Source: Mucilaginibacter sp. (GTDB lineage Bacteria > Bacteroidota > Bacteroidia > Sphingobacteriales > Sphingobacteriaceae). From it: DNA of 64,000 bases. The position numbers were made by a program, and so were the translations under genes. The stretch spans positions 112,151 to 176,150 of the forward strand of contig NZ_JANYGH010000067.1 in NCBI RefSeq assembly GCF_025362475.1, in the 5' to 3' direction. The notes under the pieces were generated by a model. That model worked only from the letters and a program-made list of their open reading frames with translations, searched no databases and was not told the DNA's origin. Positions 32,816-41,700 of this stretch are shown here, one piece after another (the stretch's first letter is position 1; every line of letters begins with the position of its first letter).

Positions 32816-33736
32816 TTATATCATTTTATTTCTTTTCACCAGGTAAGTTTTCAACATGGCATGGTATCCTTCATGAATATCAACATCTACCAGGTCTATA
32901 TGATATTGGGCACATTTCAATTCCAGCTGATGGCGGTACGCTGTTAATGATGCTTTGTAGGCATCCCGTATTTTACCGGGCTGAACCTTTATTTCGGCGC
33001 CGGTTTCTATATCAACAAAATGGTGTGGGCGGTTATCAAAATTAAAATCAAGCTCCTTATGCTTATCGTTCACATTAAAAATGATCACCTCGTGCTTGTT
33101 GAACTTTAAATGCTGAACAGCAGCAAACAATGCCTGCAACTTTTCAGGGTTAAGGCTATTTTCCAGCATATCGCTAAATATGATCACCAATGACCGCTGG
33201 TGAATCTCATTGGCTACATGGTGTAATACCTGGGTAATATTGGTAACTGTATTTAGTTTGGGTGCGTGGTATGCCTTTTCAAGCTCGGCGTACAAATGAA
33301 ACAGATGTGTTGTGGTTGACTTTGCCGCGCTCAGCCAATCCATTTTATCAGAAAACAGGCAAAGCCCAAAAGCATCGCGCTGCCTTTTAAACAAATACAT
33401 TAATGACGCGATGGCATAGATGGAAAATTGCAACTTATTGGTGCCCTTTTCGGGAAAGTTCATTGATGATGAAGTATCCAGCAGCAGGTAGCAGCGCAGG
33501 TTAGTTTCTTCCTCAAATTGTTTAACAAACAATTTATCAGTGCGGGCTAGCAGTTTCCAGTCTATATTTTTTACCGATTCGCCGTTATTGTATAAACGAT
33601 GCTCGGCAAACTCTACCGAAAACCCATGGAACGGACTTTGGTGCAAACCGGTTATAAAACCTTCAACCACCTGGCGGGCCAGCAGTTCAAGATTGGCCAG
33701 TTGCCGTATTTGCTGATCGTTATTTAATTTGGGCAT
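32816..33736 (-). CDS. DUF58 domain protein (vWA-like)
   Basis: About 306 residues carry the DUF58 signature: GFSVEFAEHRLYNNGESVKN, IDWKLLARTDKLFVKQFEEE and then a vWA-type MIDAS segment LLDTSSSMNF. Such genes often sit beside MoxR-type AAA ATPase genes and are thought to act in protein-complex assembly; no moxR gene is next to it here. I prefer the ATG at 33736 (MPKLNNDQQIRQLANLE) to the one at 33754, since the first six extra residues look like leader and overlap the trxA terminator region. Confidence 0.88.
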   Translation of the reverse strand: MPKLNNDQQIRQLANLELLARQVVEGFITGLHQSPFHGFSVEFAEHRLYNNGESVKNIDWKLLARTDKLFVKQFEEETNLRCYLLLDTSSSMNFPEKGTNKLQFSIYAIASLMYLFKRQRDAFGLCLFSDKMDWLSAAKSTTTHLFHLYAELEKAYHAPKLNTVTNITQVLHHVANEIHQRSLVIIFSDMLENSLNPEKLQALFAAVQHLKFNKHEVIIFNVNDKHKELDFNFDNRPHHFVDIETGAEIKVQPGKIRDAYKASLTAYRHQLELKCAQYHIDLVDVDIHEGYHAMLKTYLVKRNKMI

Positions 33737-33755
33737 AAGGCTAATATAGGGCATA

Positions 33756-33786
33756 AAAAAAGCGTTGCCAAAATAGCAACGCTTTT
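33756..33786 (-). terminator. Rho-independent terminator of trxA
   Basis: The perfect stem AAAAAGCGTTGC / GCAACGCTTTTT has a 7-nt loop. On the minus strand it ends in a run of T, 59 bp after the trxA stop. It sits just upstream of the DUF58 gene, so that gene needs its own promoter or read-through. Confidence 0.88.
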
Positions 33787-33844
33787 TAAAGTAAAATATG
33801 GTGGATTAAGCTATGAAGATAAACTTAATTTATGCCTGTACTAC

Positions 33845-34165
33845 TTAAGCTAATTGCTTAGCTAATTTTTCAGTTAATACCGATTTTGGAACTGCACCAA
33901 TTTGTTTATCCACAATTTCGCCATTTTTAAAGAATAATAAAGCAGGGATATTACGGATACCGAATTTCATTGATATACCTGGGTTGTTGTCAACATTTAC
34001 TTTACCAACAACAGCTTTGCCTTCGTATTCTTTTGCAATATCTTCAACTACCGGACCAACCATCCTACACGGACCACACCATTCTGCCCAAAAGTCAATA
34101 AGTACGGGTTTGTCTGATTTCAGGACAAGTTCGTCAAAGTTTGCATCAGTTATTTCTAAAGCCAT
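33845..34165 (-). CDS. trxA: Thioredoxin
   Basis: The 106-residue thioredoxin has the WCGPC active site (Cys30, Cys33), the cis-proline region NIPALLFFKNG and the usual length. It is a general cytoplasmic disulfide reductant and the probable electron donor for the Bcp peroxiredoxin at 14558-15019. It has a promoter with both elements (34192-34224) and a strong terminator (33756-33786), so it is monocistronic. Confidence 0.97.
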   Translation of the reverse strand: MALEITDANFDELVLKSDKPVLIDFWAEWCGPCRMVGPVVEDIAKEYEGKAVVGKVNVDNNPGISMKFGIRNIPALLFFKNGEIVDKQIGAVPKSVLTEKLAKQLA

Positions 34166-34191
34166 GATTTTTATTTTTAAATTTTGTATTA

Positions 34192-34224
34192 CAAATATAT
34201 ACTATTCAAATAGCTTGCCACAAA
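34192..34224 (-). promoter_or_regulatory. Promoter of trxA
   Basis: On the minus strand, TTTG (34221-34224) and TATATTTG (34192-34199) are spaced by 21 bp, a good fit to the Bacteroidota -33/-7 pattern. The ATG is 26 bp downstream of the -7 box. Confidence 0.65.
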
Positions 34225-34352
34225 CCACACCTGACAATGTGACAATTATATTAATATAAGTTATCCACCTAACATTGGGCTGACTGTGAGTTTTTAACAA
34301 GGGTTACCTTTAATGAATTATTGGCATTAATAAGCAATAAGCCTTTAATCAA

Positions 34353-34673
34353 ATGTTCGTTTTTATTATCCCGCTGATTCTTACCTTTTTTCCACTCATC
34401 TTTCAGATTAAATTATCGGGAATGAGGATAAAAGATAAAATTAAGTTGCCGCTTTATGCAATTACATTAATATCCCTTGCGCTCGTTATTATCCTATCGT
34501 TTAGTGCGTTTGCGATTTCAATGTGGGGGCTACCATCAGATATAAAATGCGCTGTTGGTTGCACAGGTTTTTTAGGTTTTGGATTCCTTCAATTCTTCAT
34601 AACAACACCTGTAATTGCCATTATAAGTTATTTGAGGTACGCCAGTGCTCATAAAACTAAGGCTATAGTATGA
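34353..34673 (+). CDS. Small integral membrane protein, unknown
   Basis: The 106-residue protein has three predicted membrane helices (about 2-20, 35-57 and 80-97) joined by short loops, two of them basic. The cysteine pair CAVGC lies before the third helix. No family is recognised. It stands alone between trxA and dnaE, next to a broken antitoxin-like ORF. Confidence 0.55.
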   Translation: MFVFIIPLILTFFPLIFQIKLSGMRIKDKIKLPLYAITLISLALVIILSFSAFAISMWGLPSDIKCAVGCTGFLGFGFLQFFITTPVIAIISYLRYASAHKTKAIV

Positions 34674-34724
34674 TCATTATCTATACGGTGTATCGGTAAA
34701 AGGAGAGGTGCTGATAACTGGGGG

Positions 34725-34877
34725 TTACTTATTGTTTCTATCCTTGGGCTTTTGCTTGACTTCTTCCCATGAAATTCAAACGTCTCTCCCACTTTCATAG
34801 TCATCCATACGTCTTTTCATTTCATTTAAAAAGTCTTCATCTTCCCATAGATTTGTTTCTTTTTGATTGCCTTCCAT
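34725..34877 (-). pseudogene. Relic of an addiction-module-type antitoxin with an in-frame stop
   Basis: The minus strand reads a 33-codon ORF MEGNQKETNLWEDEDFLNEM and then KRRMDDYESGRDV, then TGA (34776-34778). The same frame continues ISWEEVKQKPKDRNNK to TAA at 34725. The joined text (MDDYESG...ISWEEVK) matches the C-terminal pattern of small putative addiction-module/RelB-like antitoxins of Bacteroidota. No toxin gene adjoins it. It is probably a decayed antitoxin; a sequencing error at one base is the alternative. Confidence 0.55.
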
Positions 34878-34897
34878 TTCTATAATCTAATGTTTCT

Positions 34898-37800
34898 TTA
34901 CCCCAACACCGGCTGCATATTTGTTATACTGGCTATCCCGGCTATCAAATCATCACTTGGGTTTACTTTAAAATTTTTGGATGAGAGCTCAATTTGCATA
35001 GCTTCTTCACGGTTATTGATCTTGAAACGAAGCTTGCAGTTTTTAACAGGATACTTCTCGTTATTCTCGTTAATAATATGCTGTATATCATCCAGCAGTT
35101 TACTGTTGAGCATCGTGATATCGATACATACGGTTAATGATTTGGTTAGTTTATCTCGCATTTCTGATAGCAGATCCATCACCAGGATGCGCAGATCCCA
35201 GTTATCCTTCTGGCGGAATTTCTCTTCAATATTCCCTTTTATATGCAAAAAGTACCCATCCATCATCAGGTTACGAAACTTCACATAGTCATCGCCAAAC
35301 AGTGCAAACTCGTATGATTCATTGTAATCCTCTAACACGAAAGTACCAAATGGCTTACCGGTTTTGGTTATTTTATGCTGAACATTCCCCACCAGCCCAC
35401 CAATGCGGATCTCGCCCCTCTTGCGTAGCTCATTAAATGCGCCCATGATATCCTCACCACCTTCACCAGAGCGAGCCTTCTGCATCAATTTCAAATCGCT
35501 GATGGTACTGTTGCAAAACCGTTCAAGCTCTACCTTATAATTATCAAGCGGGTGCCCGGTTAAGTATATCCCGATCACCGTTTTCTCGTATTTCAATTTC
35601 TCTATCAGTGGCCATTCCTCAGCCTCAGGCATTGCCGGCTCAGGAACATATGACGCCACCGAACTTCCAAACAATGACGATTGCGAGCTGCTTTGCACAT
35701 TCTGGTAATCATTGGCGTATTTAATCAGTCGTTCAACACCGGTTAATACGCCAACATCTGTTTTGGCAAAAAATTGCGCACGGTTAAAACCAAACTCGTC
35801 AAATGCACCGCCATAAACCAGGTTTTCATATGATTTACGGTTTACACTCCGCGTGTTTGAACGGCGGGCAAAATCATAAAGCGTTGTAAACGGACCATTT
35901 GCTTCGCGCTCCTCAATAATACTTTCAACCGCTTTATCGCCTACCCCTTTAACTCCGGTTAAGCCGAAACGCACCTGGCCTTTTTTGTTTACCGCAAAAG
36001 CCATGTCCGATTCATTAATATCCGGTCCTAAAACCTGTACACCCATCCTTCGGCACTCTTCCATAAAAAAGGTGATCTTTTCCATGTTATTCTGGTTATT
36101 TAAAACCGCGGCCATGTACTCAGATGGGAAATGTGCTTTTAAATAAGCAGTTTGGTATGCCACAAAGGCATAACAGGTAGAGTGCGATTTATTGAAGGCG
36201 TATTGTGCAAATGCTTTCCAATCCGTCCAAATTTTGGTGAGTTTATCCTTAGGATGCCCTTTGGCTATTGCCCCGTCCATAAACTGAGACTCCATTTTAT
36301 TCAGGATCTCAATTTGCTTTTTACCCATGGCCTTACGCAAAACGTCGGCATCACCTTTACTAAAGCCTGCCAATTTTTGCGATAGAAGCATCACCTGCTC
36401 CTGGTACACGGTAATACCATAAGTTTCGCCCAGGTATTCTTCCATATCCGGAAGGTCAAACACGATGGGTTCCCTTCCGTGTTTACGACTGATAAAATTG
36501 GGAATATACTCTATCGGACCCGGACGATACAGGGCGTTCATGGCAATTAAATCCTCAAACTTATCGGGTTTAAGCTCGCGCAGGTACATTTGCATCCCGT
36601 CACTTTCAAACTGGAAAGTACCGTTGGTATCTCCACGTTGATAAAGCTCATAGGTTTCCTTATCATCAAGCGGGATGTAATCAATATCTATATGTATGCC
36701 ATGATTTTGTTTAACCATACGCAGCGCATCCTTAATAATGGTAAGGGTTTTTAAACCCAAAAAGTCCATCTTAATTACACCTGCATCCTCAATTACACGT
36801 CCGTCATACTGGGTAACCAGCAGGTCGGAGTCCTTGGCAACTGCTACCGGAACAATATCTGTTAAATCATAAGGGGCAATAATGATACCTGCGGCGTGCA
36901 CACCGGTGTTACGTACAGACCCTTCCAGTTTAGAAGCCTCGCGTAATACCTGGCTACGGAGGTCGTTACCATTCAGTATCTCTTTTAATTCGGGCACCTG
37001 CTCAATTGCTTCTTTAAGCGTAATACCCAAAGTATCCGGAACAAGCTTCTTGATAAGGTTCATTTCGGATAGCGGCATATCCAACACCCTGCCCACATCC
37101 TGAATACTGGTACGGGCAGCCATTGAACCATAGGTAATGATCTGTGCTACCTGGTTTTTACCATATTTATCTACCACATAATCAATAACCCTTTGGCGAC
37201 CGGCATCATCAAAATCCGTATCAATATCGGGCATTGATTTACGATCGGGATTCAGGAACCTCTCAAACAGGAGGTTGTACTTCATCGGGTCGATATTGGT
37301 GATCCCGGTACAATAGGCAACCACCGATCCGGCGGCCGAACCACGACCAGGGCCAATAAATACACCCATATCCCGGCCTGCCCTAATAAAATCGGCCACA
37401 ATTAAAAAGTAACCCGCAAAACCCATTGTTTTTATGGTGAACAGCTCAAAGTTGATGCGCTCTTCTGCCTCGGGCGAAATATCAATATACCGTTCCTTGG
37501 CGCCCATAAAGGTTAGGTGCTTCAGGTATTCCCACTGGTTCAGCGTATCGGCATCACCTGTTGTGTGGATCTTAAATTCATCCGGGATAACATAATTAGG
37601 TAACAGGATGTCCCTCTTTAATTTCAGCACTTCAACCTTGTCCACAATCTCATTGGTATTATCCAGTGCTTCTGGCAGGTCATTAAACAGGTGGCTCATT
37701 TCCTGTTGCGTTTTAAAGTAGAACTGATCGTTAGGGAAACCAAAACGATAGCCGCGGCCACCTTCCTCATCGGTAGCTATGGGGGTGCTTTGCATGTCAC

Positions 37801-38482
37801 CCGTGTTTACGCAAAGCAAAATATCATGCGCATTTGAATCCTGCTGATCTACATAGTGCGAATCGTTGGAGCAAATCACCTTAACATTATACTTCTTAGC
37901 ATAAGTTAGCAGCACTTTGTTCACTATATTTTGATCGGGAATATCGTGGCGCTGCAGTTCAATGTAAAAATCTTCGCCAAACAGGTCAAGCCACCATTTA
38001 AACTCGGCCTCTGCCGCTTCGGGGGTATCCCTTAATATAGCCTGCGGTACCGATGCACCTATGCAACAGGTTGTTGCAATAATGCCTTTATGGTGTTTTA
38101 ATATCAACTCTTTATCAATACGCGGCCATTTACTGTACAAGCCTTCCATATAACCATATGAGCATAGCTTCACCAGGTTTTTATAACCTTCGGGGTTTTT
38201 GGCCAGCATCAGCTGGTGGCGGCGTATATCCTTTTTTTCTTTGGTGAATTGTTTCTTATGCCTGTCTTCAACCACATAAAATTCGCAGCCCACGATGGGT
38301 TTTACGTTGTGCTTACCGGCTTCGGCCACAAACTTAAACACACCAAACATATTGCCGTGGTCGGTTATGGCCAGTGCTTTCATTCCATCAGCTGCAGCCT
38401 TTTTATAAAGTTTTGATATATCGGCAGCACCATCAAGTAACGAGAACTGGGTATGTACGTGTAAGTGAGAAAAATCTGGCAT
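34898..38482 (-). CDS. dnaE: DNA polymerase III alpha subunit
   Basis: The 1194-residue replicative polymerase has an N-terminal PHP domain (HVHTQFSLLDGAADISKLY, AITDHGNMFGVFKF). The polymerase catalytic core follows, with GRGSAAGSVVAYCTGI and PDIDTDFDDAGRQRVIDY (catalytic Asp pair). Then come the finger region (MNALYRPGPIEYIPNFISRK), a helix-hairpin-helix segment (FGLTGVKGVGDKAVESI) and a C-terminal OB fold. The length is that of DnaE1 enzymes. A -7 box lies at 38518-38525. Divergent from tamB. Confidence 0.97.
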   Translation of the reverse strand: MPDFSHLHVHTQFSLLDGAADISKLYKKAAADGMKALAITDHGNMFGVFKFVAEAGKHNVKPIVGCEFYVVEDRHKKQFTKEKKDIRRHQLMLAKNPEGYKNLVKLCSYGYMEGLYSKWPRIDKELILKHHKGIIATTCCIGASVPQAILRDTPEAAEAEFKWWLDLFGEDFYIELQRHDIPDQNIVNKVLLTYAKKYNVKVICSNDSHYVDQQDSNAHDILLCVNTGDMQSTPIATDEEGGRGYRFGFPNDQFYFKTQQEMSHLFNDLPEALDNTNEIVDKVEVLKLKRDILLPNYVIPDEFKIHTTGDADTLNQWEYLKHLTFMGAKERYIDISPEAEERINFELFTIKTMGFAGYFLIVADFIRAGRDMGVFIGPGRGSAAGSVVAYCTGITNIDPMKYNLLFERFLNPDRKSMPDIDTDFDDAGRQRVIDYVVDKYGKNQVAQIITYGSMAARTSIQDVGRVLDMPLSEMNLIKKLVPDTLGITLKEAIEQVPELKEILNGNDLRSQVLREASKLEGSVRNTGVHAAGIIIAPYDLTDIVPVAVAKDSDLLVTQYDGRVIEDAGVIKMDFLGLKTLTIIKDALRMVKQNHGIHIDIDYIPLDDKETYELYQRGDTNGTFQFESDGMQMYLRELKPDKFEDLIAMNALYRPGPIEYIPNFISRKHGREPIVFDLPDMEEYLGETYGITVYQEQVMLLSQKLAGFSKGDADVLRKAMGKKQIEILNKMESQFMDGAIAKGHPKDKLTKIWTDWKAFAQYAFNKSHSTCYAFVAYQTAYLKAHFPSEYMAAVLNNQNNMEKITFFMEECRRMGVQVLGPDINESDMAFAVNKKGQVRFGLTGVKGVGDKAVESIIEEREANGPFTTLYDFARRSNTRSVNRKSYENLVYGGAFDEFGFNRAQFFAKTDVGVLTGVERLIKYANDYQNVQSSSQSSLFGSSVASYVPEPAMPEAEEWPLIEKLKYEKTVIGIYLTGHPLDNYKVELERFCNSTISDLKLMQKARSGEGGEDIMGAFNELRKRGEIRIGGLVGNVQHKITKTGKPFGTFVLEDYNESYEFALFGDDYVKFRNLMMDGYFLHIKGNIEEKFRQKDNWDLRILVMDLLSEMRDKLTKSLTVCIDITMLNSKLLDDIQHIINENNEKYPVKNCKLRFKINNREEAMQIELSSKNFKVNPSDDLIAGIASITNMQPVLG

Positions 38483-38517
38483 AGTAAATCCGTTTCAACA
38501 ATAATCCTGTAGAAATA

Positions 38518-38525
38518 CAAAGTTA
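38518..38525 (-). promoter_or_regulatory. Candidate -7 box (TAACTTTG) of dnaE
   Basis: Minus-strand TAACTTTG fits TAnnTTTG and lies 35 bp upstream of the dnaE start. Confidence 0.4.
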
Positions 38526-38719
38526 TCAAAAAACAAGTTCACGATGTTGTGTGTTAACAAAAACAAATAGCCGCAACGTACAATCCTTTCCAAAAAGACA
38601 GGACTAAATTTCCTTTTTGAAGTTCCATTTTTGAATGAAATTTAAACCAGGTCAATGTTTTAGCATACTATTTGATTACATTAAGCAAATAGATCTTCAC
38701 CTTTGAAAAAATAATACAA

Positions 38720-41700
38720 TTGAAAAAAATCCTACGCATAACCCTCAAAACGATACTGTGGATACTGGTGAGTGTAGTTTTACTGGTTATCCTTGTAGTA
38801 ATTTTAATACAAGTTCCTGCCGTGCAAAACTTCGCAAAGGATAAAGCAGTAACTTTTTTACAGGGAAAAATCCATACTAAGGTTAAAATTGGTCATATAA
38901 GCCTTGGCTTACCTAAACTATTGGTTTTGGAAGATGTATACTTCGAGGATCAGAAGAAAGACACCCTTATCGCGGGCGATAAATTGAAGGTTGATATCAG
39001 CCTTTTTAAGCTATTGCACAACAAGGTAGAGATAAACGAAATTAACCTGCAGGGCATTACCGCCAACGTAAGCCGCGGGGCCGATAGCGTTTTCAACTTC
39101 GACTATATTATGAAAGCCTTTGCCGGTGAGCAAAAAAAAGAGGTGAAGCCTACCGACACCACTTCCACTATGAAGTTCTCTGTCGATAAGATCAACCTCA
39201 ATAGGATCAATATTAAATACAAGGATCTCACAACCGGAAACGACGTAAAATTTTTGTTGGGCCATTTTGATACCCGGATAAAAGATTTTGATATGGATAA
39301 AATGAAATTTACCATACCCAAAATTACCTTATCTGGTGTTAACGCGCGTATTATTCAAACCCCAACCGGATCATCAATTGCCCAGGCTGCCAAGGTTGAT
39401 ACCGCCGTGCAACCAATGAATCTCGATTTAAATTTAGGAGAAATTGATCTATCGAAAATAAAAGTTGATTACCGCAGCAGCGAAATGACCGCTAACGTTG
39501 ATCTGAATAAGTTTTTAGTTGAGATGGATAAAATAGACCTGAAACACCAAAAGGTTGCGATTAAAAACATCGAACTAAATGATACAAAAGCAGCTATAGG
39601 TTTAGCTAAGCCACAAACCGTTACCAAAGCCATTGTTAAGGTAGCCAAGAAGCTCGACACGTTGGTGGCAGCACCGCAATCATCGCGCTGGGCAGTAACA
39701 ATGGGAAAAATCAGCTTTAGTAATGACAACATTAAGTTTGATAATGATGCCCAAAAAGCAATAGCCAAAGGGATTGATTTTGGGCACATGGATATCAGGA
39801 ACCTGAATGCCGAGGCTGGGGATATTTCCTACAATCCGGATACTATTTCGGGCAAGATCAACTCCTTCTCGTTCAATGAAAAAAGCGGGTTGAAAATCAA
39901 CAAATTCCACACCGCATTTTTTTATGGGCCTACCAATGCTTATATGAATGATCTGCTATTGGTAACACCACAAACCACCCTGCAAAAATCGGTACAGGTA
40001 AGGTATCCGTCGATAGCAGCTATTACCAAAAACATTGGTTCGCTGGGCATCAATGCCGATCTGGATGGCAGTCGTTTAGGGTTGAAGGACGTATTGCTGT
40101 TAATGCCAACCATGGCTACTATGGAGCCCTTTAAATCATCCCCAAACACAGTATTCAAAATAAATGGTAAAGTAAAAGGGCAGGTAAACAATCTGGAGAT
40201 TCCTAACCTGGAGATAACCGGATTGAGCAGCACCCATATTAAAGCATCTGCTAAATTAAAAGGACTGCCCGATATAAATAAATCATACTTCGATGTCACT
40301 ATAAACGATTTTAATACCAGCCGAACCGATATTGACAAACTTGCTCCGGCGGGCAGCATACCTGCAAATGTGAGCATTCCCGAAAAGCTTAACCTCAAGG
40401 GTAACTTCAAGGGCAGCATGGCCAACTTTAATACCAAAATGGGCCTGCGCTCCAGCTATGGCGCTATTGATTTGGTAGCCGCCATGAAAAACGGCACTAA
40501 CAAAGCCAGTGCAGCCTATACCGCAAGCGTAAAAGTAAATGAACTTAATGTTGGCGCTTTAACTAAACAGCCACAAATGGTTGGCAAAATAACCATGACC
40601 GCTAATTTGAAAGGCACAGGTCTTGATCCTAAAAAGGCAAGTATTTCATTCAACGGTAATTTGGTTAAGGCTTATGTTAAAGGCTATACCTATCAAAACC
40701 TTGCTTTAAAAGGCAGTTCGAGTAATGGGGCTTATACGGTAGTTGCACGAATGAAGGATCCAAACATCAATTTCGGTCTTGATGCCAAAGCCAATTTAAA
40801 TAAAAAATATCCGTCAGTAACCGGTACTTTAACGGTGGATAGCATTAATCTGCAAAAACTCAATTTCGTAAAGGACGATATGCGTTTTCATGGTAAGATA
40901 GTAGCCAACGTACCCACTGCCGACCCTGATTACCTGAATGCCAATATTGAAGCAACTGATCTTTTAGTGGTAAACAAGGGCCAGCGCATTAAACTGGATA
41001 CGGTAAGCCTGATCTCAACAGCCAATGCCGATAGCAGCACGCTGCGTTTAAAAACCTCCATTATGAATGCCCATGTTGCCGGCAAGTACAAGCTTACCCA
41101 AATTGGCGATGCAGTACAGGATGTGATCAATAAATATTTTAACACTGCCATTGCCGGCGGGCAACAGGTTGCTGTAAAAACTAAAAATGGAAAGACGGTT
41201 AAAACAGCACCTGCTGTTAAAACCAAATACTCACCGCAGCAATTCGTGTTTGATGCACATTTAGTTAAAACACCTTTACTCACCCAATTTGCCCCGGATT
41301 TAAAACAGCTGGATCCTGTATTACTTAAGGGCAGTTTCAACAGTTCAACCGGCGAGTTAATAGTTAATGGTTCAATACCAAAAGTTGTGTACGGCACCAA
41401 TACCATTAATCGGGCAACGCTAAATATCAACACGGGCAACAATGCGCTTAATTATAACTTATCAGTTGATGAGGTAAAGATTGGCACATCTGTTGATCTG
41501 CTTTATACCAGCATATCGGGCAGCGCCCAAAACAACAAACTGGGAATAAGCCTACAGGTACGCGATGCTAAAAAGAAGGAACGATATCGGGTAGCTGGTA
41601 CATTTAGCTTATTGCCAAACGAATACCAGTTTAGTTTTAACCAGGATGGCTTGTTGCTTGATTATTTGCCATGGGCAGTTAGTGGCGACAATTTTTTCCA

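Noticed and set aside
40930..41442. Long minus-strand open frames inside tamB (for example here and at 39940-40437)
   Set aside because: They are antisense shadows of a conserved, very long gene; their translations are of low complexity and match no family.
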